Positions 56,272 to 62,538 of a stretch of DNA of 64,000 nt are shown piece by piece. Source of the stretch: [Mycobacterium] stephanolepidis (GTDB lineage Bacteria; Actinomycetota; Actinomycetes; Mycobacteriales; Mycobacteriaceae); NCBI RefSeq assembly GCF_002356335.1, contig NZ_AP018165.1, forward strand, positions 2,852,001 through 2,916,000, in the 5' to 3' direction. Position 1 is the first letter of the stretch, and each line of letters opens with the position of its first letter. The notes below the pieces were generated by a model, which was not told where the DNA came from, ran no database searches, and saw nothing but the letters and a program-made list of their open reading frames with translations. The translations under genes were made by a program, and so were the position numbers.

Positions 56272-56290
56272 TTATGCAAGCCTTCCCTAA
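56272..56290 (-). promoter_or_regulatory. IdeR-type iron box candidate upstream of the formyltransferase-MbtH-NRPS operon
   Basis: On the plus strand the 19-mer TTATGCAAGCCTTCCCTAA matches the IdeR palindrome consensus TTAGGTTAGCCTAACCTAA at 14 of 19 positions, with the TTA...AGCCT...CCTAA core intact. It lies 90 bp upstream of the formyltransferase ATG, in the 181-bp gap after the MFS gene. IdeR represses siderophore genes when iron is plentiful, so this placement would explain a siderophore-type operon. The match is moderate and needs a binding test. Confidence 0.5.
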
Positions 56291-56363
56291 GCCGCGCAAG
56301 GACCCTAACACCCCGTCGCCGGCCGCCCAATTACCCGCGGGTGAACAAGAAGCGCCACACACC

Positions 56364-57944
56364 TCAGGGGTTGATATTTACCACCACTGCCCGCGGTAGA
56401 AAAATCGCCGGGATAACAGTGACTACCGCTAATGCGACAGCCACGAGAAATACCGTTGTGTACGCGTGCAAGAGCAATTGAGATGCATCACCCGCAAAAT
56501 CTGAATGCGAGTTCATCGGCGAGCCACCCGCTATTCCACGGCTACCGGTTTCACTACCCGATACCGCCAGCGGATCCCGCTCGATTCCACCTCCAGCGCG
56601 ATTGAATTGATTGGTCAGCAGCATTGCCATCAACGCGGCCCCAACCGAGCCCCCTACTTGGTCGTTGACGCTCAGCAGCGTGGTACCGCGCGCTACTCGC
56701 GCCGGTGCCAGCGACTGGACACACGCCGCCGAAAGCGGTGTCGATGTGCAGCCGACACCCATCCCCATGATCAGTAATCCGATCAGCAATATCTCCGAGT
56801 GGCCCGCGGGCTGCGCGACGCCGTACGTGAATACCCCCAGGCCCACCGCGATCAGGGGCAGCCCGATCAAGACGATCGTGCCCGGGCCACGCTTGTCCAT
56901 GAACACCCCCGCCAGAGGCACGGTCAGTACGAGACCGATTCCCATGGCCACCATGGACATCCCGGACTGCATCGGTGTCTGATGCAGCGCCACCTGAAAG
57001 TAACTCGGCACGAGCAGTCCGGCCCCGACAAACGTGGCGGCGAAGGCGAACTGGGTGATATTGGCCCATCGGACCACCGGGTTCTCGAACAGCCCCAGGT
57101 CGATGAGCGGGTAGGACGCACGGTTCCTGGTGTGCACTACGAAGGCGAAAATCAATGCAGCGCCGATAGTTATGGGTAGCAGGACATGCAGGTCGGCGAG
57201 GCTGTCGCGCCCGGGTATCGCCAACATGCCGGCAAGCAACGCGGCCACCCCGGGTGAGAGCAACAGCGCGCCGATGACGTCGAGTTTCTCGGAAGGCTCG
57301 GGACGATCTTTCGGGAACATAAGCGCCGCCAAGAGAAATGCACTCAATCCAATCGGCAGATTGATCAGGAAGATCCATTCCCAGCCATAGATGCCGATCA
57401 GCCATCCACCCAGGATCGGCCCACCGATCGGGCCCAGCAAGAAGGGAATCGCCCCTATCGCGACAACACGGCCAAGGCGCTTCGGGCCCGCCTCTTGGGT
57501 CAGGATCATGAAGCTCAGGGGCATCAACATGCCGCCGCCAATACCCTGAATTACACGGAAGACGATGAGCAGCAATATGTTCGGCGCTACTGCGCACAAC
57601 AGCGAGCCAATCGTGAAGACCAGGACCGCGCCCAGGAACAGTCGCTTGGTGCCGTACCTGTCGGCTGCCCAACCGCTCATCGGAATCACCGTCGCGAAAG
57701 CAAGCATGTAACCGGCGATGGTCCAGGAGACCATGGCCTGACTGGCCCCGAATTGGGCGACGAACGTGCGTTGGGCAACGGTGACGGCCGTGCTGTCCAA
57801 GAAGGCCATCACACCGGCCAGACCGCATATGCCGGCGATCCGGAGTAACGAGGCGTCCAGCTTGTCGGGGTGGGCGGGCGTGTCCACACCCGGCCGCTCA
57901 GCAGGCCCGCTCGGCACCGAGAGGGTCGTAGGCACGCTGTCCAT
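56364..57944 (-). CDS. DHA2-family MFS efflux transporter, probable exporter of the NRPS product
   Basis: 526 residues from the ATG at 57944 (MDSVPTTLSVPSGPAERPGV). DHA2 (14-helix) features are AGVMAFLDSTAVTVAQRTFV at the first helix, the loop motif SGWAADRYGTKRLFL, VIQGIGGGMLMPLSFMI, and GPIGGPILGGWLIGIYGWEW. Upstream starts extend into a region without similarity. It lies 29 bp after the SDR gene and 181 bp before the formyltransferase, so it may export the peptide, a substrate or a related drug. Efflux of hydrophobic cations is also typical of the family. Confidence 0.88.
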   Translation of the reverse strand: MDSVPTTLSVPSGPAERPGVDTPAHPDKLDASLLRIAGICGLAGVMAFLDSTAVTVAQRTFVAQFGASQAMVSWTIAGYMLAFATVIPMSGWAADRYGTKRLFLGAVLVFTIGSLLCAVAPNILLLIVFRVIQGIGGGMLMPLSFMILTQEAGPKRLGRVVAIGAIPFLLGPIGGPILGGWLIGIYGWEWIFLINLPIGLSAFLLAALMFPKDRPEPSEKLDVIGALLLSPGVAALLAGMLAIPGRDSLADLHVLLPITIGAALIFAFVVHTRNRASYPLIDLGLFENPVVRWANITQFAFAATFVGAGLLVPSYFQVALHQTPMQSGMSMVAMGIGLVLTVPLAGVFMDKRGPGTIVLIGLPLIAVGLGVFTYGVAQPAGHSEILLIGLLIMGMGVGCTSTPLSAACVQSLAPARVARGTTLLSVNDQVGGSVGAALMAMLLTNQFNRAGGGIERDPLAVSGSETGSRGIAGGSPMNSHSDFAGDASQLLLHAYTTVFLVAVALAVVTVIPAIFLPRAVVVNINP

Positions 57945-57973
57945 AAGTCGGCGAGTATATCGACGCGAAGGAC

Positions 57974-58888
57974 TCAGTTGGGGTCTACCACCAACCGGCC
58001 CGACACCACTTCCGCAGCGGTATCCGCACCCCTGCCACGGCCGGAATACCAACGGTAGTAATCGCTCTGCACTCGGCTGACGATCCCGGGGAGGATTCGG
58101 TACGAATCCCGGTACAACATGCCCAGGGGGTTGTTGACCTCACGACTCTGCCGTCTGATCGCATCGACGACCATGTCGACGCCCTCCTCCAAAGTCAGCG
58201 ACGCGTATTGGCTCCAGTCGGTCGGGGCGATCATGTCCGTCGTGACAAGCGGTAGGTGCACGTTAGTGACCCGAACTCCGTCGGCTCGGCTTTCGATGTC
58301 CGCGATACGCAGCACCGCGTCCATCGCTGCCTTCGATCCGACATAGGCGGAGAATTCGGGGAGGTTACCCAGCACACCGATCGACGAGCTGTGCACGATA
58401 TGCCCCGAGCCACGGGCGCGCATACCCGGCATCAGGCGCAGCACCAAGCCCACACCGCCGAGGTAGTTGATCGCCACCGTCCGCTCGTAGTCGTGCAGCC
58501 GATGCTCGGACTCCGCGAACGACCGCATGATCGACCGCCCCGCGTTCAGCACCAAGATATCCGGCGCCCCAAAGCGTTCGAGTACCTCGGTGGCCACCGC
58601 TGCCGCGCCGTCACCGGTCGACAAGTCACCGGAAACGGCGTGCGCGGTTCCGCCTCGCGCCGTGATTCCCCGCACGACGTCGTCGAGCTCGTCGGCCCGG
58701 CGTGCGGTGACGATCGCGATCGCCCCGGCCTCTGCGACCCTCTCTGCCAGTCGCCGCCCGATCCCGCTGGAGGCGCCGGTGATCAATACCGTCCGGCCGC
58801 TCACACGCTCGGCCAGCGAGGGAGTCCACAGGTAGCTGACCCTGACCGGCTTCGTAAGAACATTGATCATGTGCCTGACGGCCCGCAT
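57974..58888 (-). CDS. Short-chain dehydrogenase/reductase (acyl-CoA-reductase-like)
   Basis: 304 residues from the ATG at 58888 (MRAVRHMINVLTKPVRVSYL), with GGGAG five bases upstream; an ATG at 58900 lacks one. The Rossmann motif is VLITGASSGIGRRLAERVAE near residue 35, NNAG equivalent VLNAGRSIMRSF, catalytic Ser in HSSSIGVLG and the YxxxK pair in FSAYVGSKAAMDA. This C-terminal pattern with LTKPVR at the start resembles mycobacterial SDR proteins acting on fatty acyl groups. It precedes the MFS exporter and may reduce the aldehyde released by the NRPS or make a lipid starter. Function is inferred. Confidence 0.82.
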   Translation of the reverse strand: MRAVRHMINVLTKPVRVSYLWTPSLAERVSGRTVLITGASSGIGRRLAERVAEAGAIAIVTARRADELDDVVRGITARGGTAHAVSGDLSTGDGAAAVATEVLERFGAPDILVLNAGRSIMRSFAESEHRLHDYERTVAINYLGGVGLVLRLMPGMRARGSGHIVHSSSIGVLGNLPEFSAYVGSKAAMDAVLRIADIESRADGVRVTNVHLPLVTTDMIAPTDWSQYASLTLEEGVDMVVDAIRRQSREVNNPLGMLYRDSYRILPGIVSRVQSDYYRWYSGRGRGADTAAEVVSGRLVVDPN

Positions 58889-58970
58889 CGGGTCTCCCAT
58901 AATTCGTGTGCTGCTGACTGTTTCGCGTTACGCCGAAGGACCGCGGCGTCTCGAACCATGGCAATGATGG

Positions 58971-58994
58971 TGTTGACATCACCTGTTGTCAACA
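58971..58994. promoter_or_regulatory. 8-bp inverted repeat in the SDR/lipoprotein divergent region
   Basis: TGTTGACA (58971-58978) and its exact complement TGTCAACA (58987-58994) are separated by 8 bases. It lies 83 bp upstream of the SDR start and 83 bp upstream of the lipoprotein start, so it could act on both divergent promoters. Contact by a TetR or GntR dimer is plausible. Confidence 0.45.
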
Positions 58995-59076
58995 TGACGT
59001 TCGCCTGGCCAGTTTGGGCATCTCACCGTCGTACTGTTTGCTATCGTTTCCGATAGGTGCCAGCCCTAGGGGTCGT

Positions 59077-59682
59077 ATGCGATTCAGCGCGACAGTCTTT
59101 CTCCTCACGGCACTCCTGTGTGCGTGCGTGTCCCCCAGTAGCTCAGCCCGGCACGACCAATGGTCCTCACTCGTGGCGATGCTCGCCGACCAGCAGAAGG
59201 CCCTGCACGAGAAGGACCCTGTGTACGACCTTCCCGGCCCGCTCCAGCCGGCAACACGCAAAGACATCCGCGTACAGGAACGCCAGCGGGGCCTGTACCT
59301 CGACGCCGATCACCGGGAGCTGCTCCAGGTCTCCGACGGCCTGCGCTCCTTCTGCGGCTTCGATGACTTGTTCTCATTCGCGGACTCGATGCCCGGCTCG
59401 AAGAACTGGGAGGGCATGAAGGCGTACATCGAGGGCGCGTCGCTGACTCCCGAATACTTCGGCGCCCACTCCTTCAACCAACTGATTCCCGTCCTCGGCA
59501 CCGAGGACGATTACGTCATGACCATCGCCGTTGCCCACTCGTACTTCAGTGATGAACCCGGCACCGTCTTCGAGCTCGGCGGTGACGGTCCCAACGGGAT
59601 CGGCCAGTACCCGACGTTGATGGACGCGGTGAGGAGCAAGTCGGAGTGGTACCAGAAGGAGCTGCGGAGCAAGAACGGATAG
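59077..59682 (+). CDS. Lipoprotein with SMI1/KNR4 (SUKH)-like domain
   Basis: 201 residues from the ATG at 59077 (MRFSATVFLLTALLCACVSP), an upstream frame to 59014 is not used. The signal peptide ends in the lipobox LLCAC, so it should be anchored outside the cytoplasm. The rest has the SUKH pattern, an amphipathic helix IRVQERQRGLYLDADHRELLQVSDGLRSFCG followed by a beta-rich segment ending with GGDGPNGIGQYPTLMDAVRS. SUKH proteins are often immunity proteins against toxins. A lipidated SUKH protein is unusual and may protect at the cell surface, but the matching toxin is not evident nearby. Confidence 0.6.
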   Translation: MRFSATVFLLTALLCACVSPSSSARHDQWSSLVAMLADQQKALHEKDPVYDLPGPLQPATRKDIRVQERQRGLYLDADHRELLQVSDGLRSFCGFDDLFSFADSMPGSKNWEGMKAYIEGASLTPEYFGAHSFNQLIPVLGTEDDYVMTIAVAHSYFSDEPGTVFELGGDGPNGIGQYPTLMDAVRSKSEWYQKELRSKNG

Positions 59683-59748
59683 CCCTGGCGGGAACCAAAA
59701 CGAATGCACAATCGTCTGACCTGACAAGAAGCACTTCCGGGGGGACAC

Positions 59749-59838
59749 ATGACATCGGCGCCGGCGTTGCCTGCACGGCATCCGCTAACAGCTGCCGCAT
59801 ATCCTGATTTCGCCGGATCCACGCGCTCAATAAGGTAA
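59749..59838 (+). CDS. Possible leader peptide before the M48 protease gene
   Basis: A 29-codon frame from the ATG at 59749, ending with TAA at 59836-59838, begins MTSAPALPARHPLTAAAYPD. It has one of the strongest ribosome sites in the window (GGGGGGA five bases before ATG), whereas the protease ATG 18 bp downstream has a weak one. This suggests translational coupling or an attenuating leader. The peptide has no recognised family. Confidence 0.35.
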   Translation: MTSAPALPARHPLTAAAYPDFAGSTRSIR

Positions 59839-59856
59839 CCAGATAGGTTGAATATC

Positions 59857-60936
59857 ATGTCCGATCTGCCCACCCGCACCTATATCGAGTTTCCCGGAAT
59901 CAGCACCCGCGCCTGGGAACACCCTGCAGACCGGGCCGCTCTGCAAACATTACGCAGCCTCAAGGGCTTCGACACCGTCCTCAAGGCGCTGGCCACACTG
60001 TTGCGCGAACGCCAGCATCGGCTGATGTACCTGGCCACCGCCATCCGCGTCGACGATCGTCAGTTCAGCTCGCTCAATGACACCCTCAATGATTGCGCCC
60101 GCGTCCTCGACGCCCCCGAAATCCCCGAGCTGTACGTCATTCAAGGGCCGTACGCCAACGCGTTCACCATCGGGATGGACCGACCATTCATCGTGCTCAC
60201 CTCCGGCCTACTGGACCTAATGAATGAACAGGAGCTGCGCTTCGTCGTCGGCCACGAACTCGGGCACGCACTGTCCGGGCATGCCGTGTATCGCACAATG
60301 CTGCTGCACCTGATGCGGCTGGCCGGGAATCTCGGCTGGATGCCGATCGGCGGGTGGGCGCTGCGCGCCGTCGTCGCCGCGCTCATGGAATGGCAGCGCA
60401 AGTCCGAGCTCTCCGGCGACCGCGCCGGAATGCTCTGCGGGCAAGACGTGGATACCGCGATCCGCGTGGAGATGAAGCTGGCCGGCGGGTCACGCCTCGA
60501 CGAGATGGATACGCAGCGCTTCCTGGCGCAGGCCGCCGAGTACGAGCGCACCGGGGACATGCGTGACGGCGTGCTCAAATTGCTCAATTTGGAATTGCAA
60601 TCGCACCCCTTCTCGGTGCTGCGGGCCGCCGAACTGACCAAGTGGATCGACCGCGGCGAATATGGCGCGATACTCGGCGGCAACTACCCGCGGCGCGAAG
60701 ACGACGCACAGTCCGATTTGGGCTCTGATTTCCGTTCCGCGGCAAGATCATACAAAGACAATTTCGATTCGTCGGCCGATCCGCTGATCTCCGCACTGCG
60801 TAACTTCGGGTCCACCCTCGATGGCGTCGTGAACGTCGTCGGGCAAGGGGTCAACGATGTCGCCAGCGACGTGCGCCGCCGATTTTCGCAGTGGCGCAAC
60901 AACTCCGACGATGAGCCACGCGATGGCGACGCCTGA
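59857..60936 (+). CDS. M48 family zinc metalloprotease
   Basis: 359 residues from the ATG at 59857 (MSDLPTRTYIEFPGISTRAW). The zinc site is VVGHELGHALSGHAVY (HExxH) near residue 135, preceded by LDLMNEQELR. The third ligand is expected in the KSELSGDRAGMLCGQD segment (Glu-x-x-x-Asp pattern). A hydrophobic stretch after the zinc site (MRLAGNLGWMPIGGWALRAV) suggests one or two membrane helices, as in HtpX-like quality-control proteases. It acts on membrane or exported proteins in the family. The downstream small gene at 60952 follows after 15 bp and is probably co-transcribed. Confidence 0.88.
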   Translation: MSDLPTRTYIEFPGISTRAWEHPADRAALQTLRSLKGFDTVLKALATLLRERQHRLMYLATAIRVDDRQFSSLNDTLNDCARVLDAPEIPELYVIQGPYANAFTIGMDRPFIVLTSGLLDLMNEQELRFVVGHELGHALSGHAVYRTMLLHLMRLAGNLGWMPIGGWALRAVVAALMEWQRKSELSGDRAGMLCGQDVDTAIRVEMKLAGGSRLDEMDTQRFLAQAAEYERTGDMRDGVLKLLNLELQSHPFSVLRAAELTKWIDRGEYGAILGGNYPRREDDAQSDLGSDFRSAARSYKDNFDSSADPLISALRNFGSTLDGVVNVVGQGVNDVASDVRRRFSQWRNNSDDEPRDGDA

Positions 60937-60951
60937 CCTCGGGCACCAACC

Positions 60952-61335
60952 GTGAACGACCCGAACTACATGAACTTTTTCGTGGAGCGGGCCACCTCCG
61001 ATGCGGCGGTGCTGGCGGCCTGCACCAGGGCAAGCGGATGTGCACTGGAGTCAGACGGCCACACCATCGATGATCCGCAGGGATATGTTCAGATCACCGA
61101 ATACACAGAAGGATTCAGGATGGGGCTGTGCATCATCGCGGCGCCCGACGTGCCGGTGACCCGGTCCCACGAGGCGGTGGCACAGGCCATCGCTCGTGAA
61201 CTGCGCCAGCGGGTGCTCTTCGACATCGAGGATCCCAGCACCGATTCGGGTGAACGATGGATCCTCGCGATGCCCGACGGCGCGGTCTCGACAGTCGACA
61301 TCGTGGAGTACGAGGACGGCGTCGGCCTCGCCTGA
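60952..61335 (+). CDS. Hypothetical protein, probable partner gene of the M48 protease
   Basis: 127 residues from a GTG at 60952 (reading VNDPNYMNFFVERATSDAAV). I do not recognise the family. The protein is acidic, with a helical first half containing CTRASGCALESDGHTIDDPQ and a later segment FRMGLCIIAAPDVPVTRSHE; no membrane segment or signal is seen. Placement 15 bp after the protease suggests co-expression. An upstream ATG is not available, so the GTG start with weak ribosome site is the best choice. Confidence 0.5.
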   Translation: MNDPNYMNFFVERATSDAAVLAACTRASGCALESDGHTIDDPQGYVQITEYTEGFRMGLCIIAAPDVPVTRSHEAVAQAIARELRQRVLFDIEDPSTDSGERWILAMPDGAVSTVDIVEYEDGVGLA

Positions 61336-61399
61336 CCACAGTGGCACCGTCGGATATTCGGTGGCCGATGCCGATCATCCTCCATAGGCTCCAGATCCC

Positions 61400-61768
61400 A
61401 TGACATCGTTCCACGACCCCTACGTGCTGCGCTCAACCATGCGCGCAGATCTCTCCGTAGCGATGAAGACCCGCAACAGCCGGACCGTCAGCGCACTACG
61501 GACGGCGATCGCCGCGATCGACAACGCCGAGTCGGTGGACGACACGGCCCAGACAGTGCGGGACACCACTCATATCGCCGGTGCGGCAAGCGGTCTCGGA
61601 TCAGCGGAAGCGGCCCGTCGAGTGCTCTCCCCCACGGATGTTCGCGCGATTCTGCGCGCGCAGATCGACGATCGGGCCACCGAGGCCGCACGCTACGACG
61701 TGCTCGGCCAGGCCCAGGCAGCGGCGCAGCTGCGTGAGGAAGCGGCGATCATCGCCGGCTATCTATAG
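61400..61768 (+). CDS. YqeY/GatB-like domain protein
   Basis: 122 residues. The pattern LRSTMRADLSVAMKTRNSRT followed by VSALRTAIAAIDNAESVDD and a C-terminal segment LSPTDVRAILRAQIDDRATE resembles YqeY, a GatB-related helical protein that may bind RNA or help tRNA amidation. The start MTSFHDPYVLRSTM is variable. Function is poorly known in the family. It overlaps the convergent TetR gene at 61763-62431 by 6 bp. Confidence 0.7.
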   Translation: MTSFHDPYVLRSTMRADLSVAMKTRNSRTVSALRTAIAAIDNAESVDDTAQTVRDTTHIAGAASGLGSAEAARRVLSPTDVRAILRAQIDDRATEAARYDVLGQAQAAAQLREEAAIIAGYL

Positions 61769-62431
61769 CGACGCGTAGCGCCGGGCAATGCCGTCGCACA
61801 GGATCTCGACACCCTTGACGATCACCTCGCGCGGATTGGTCACCTGCGGCAGGTCACCCACCCCCACCAGCGCGGCCAGTCGCGGGGACTCCGGTACACC
61901 GACGTTGCCATCGATCAGTTCCGACAAACCCGAAAAGTCCGTACGTGCGCCCGGGGAGACGAGCTGCCCGCCGACCGCACCCAGGCCGACACCCTGCGAA
62001 TAGCTCCACACCTGAAACGCCAACTCCGCCGCCTCGGGCACGGGTACCCCGAGGTGGCTGAAGGTCTCCAGTAACCAGTCGAAGCACACCAGGGTCTCGG
62101 GTTGCATGCCGTTGCGCGGCACCGCGTACGCCAACAGCACCCAGGGGTGAGTGCTGTACAGATTGAAGTCGTACTCGACGGCGACGCGTACCCGCGTACG
62201 CCAGTCCGGGTCGCCCATCATCTCTTGGGGGTAGGCGAACCGCCGGGTGACCTCAGCGGTCATCTCGACCAGTAGCGCATCCTTGTCGGCCACGTGACGG
62301 TACAGCGACATCGCTCCCACCCCGAGGGCATCGGCGATCTTGCGCATGGAGACACCGGCCAAGCCATCCGAATCGGCAATCGTAATGGCCTTGGCAACAA
62401 TCGATTCCAGCGTCAGACGCGGATCGGTCAC
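61763..62431 (-). CDS. TetR family regulator of the adjacent MFS pump
   Basis: 222 residues from a GTG at 62431 (reading VTDPRLTLESIVAKAITIAD), preceded by AGGAGCGCT. HTH: AGVSMRKIADALGVGAMSLY with the typical HVADKDALLVEM ending. The larger C-terminal part (PEEMMGDPDW-type, here YPQEMMGDPDWRTRVRVAVE) fits the TetR C-terminal ligand domain of drug-responsive members. It is divergent from the MFS gene at 62539; two dyad sequences lie between the starts, so it probably represses the pump until a drug binds. Confidence 0.88.
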   Translation of the reverse strand: MTDPRLTLESIVAKAITIADSDGLAGVSMRKIADALGVGAMSLYRHVADKDALLVEMTAEVTRRFAYPQEMMGDPDWRTRVRVAVEYDFNLYSTHPWVLLAYAVPRNGMQPETLVCFDWLLETFSHLGVPVPEAAELAFQVWSYSQGVGLGAVGGQLVSPGARTDFSGLSELIDGNVGVPESPRLAALVGVGDLPQVTNPREVIVKGVEILCDGIARRYASL

Positions 62432-62474
62432 AGCGCTCCTGTCATAACTCGATTGACCACCTTCGCCAATTTGC

Positions 62475-62510
62475 GTACAGTGTACCCAGTCTACTGCGTA
62501 CGCCGTACGC
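62475..62510. promoter_or_regulatory. Two palindromes between tetR and the MFS gene, candidate operators
   Basis: GTACAGTGTAC (62475-62485) and GCGTACGCCGTACGC (62496-62510) are both perfect dyads with a one-base centre, 23 bp centre-to-centre. They lie in the 107-bp divergent region, sharing the GTAC core, and are likely TetR operator half-sites. Confidence 0.55.
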
Positions 62511-62538
62511 ACACAAATATCATCCGGAGCGATACCCC

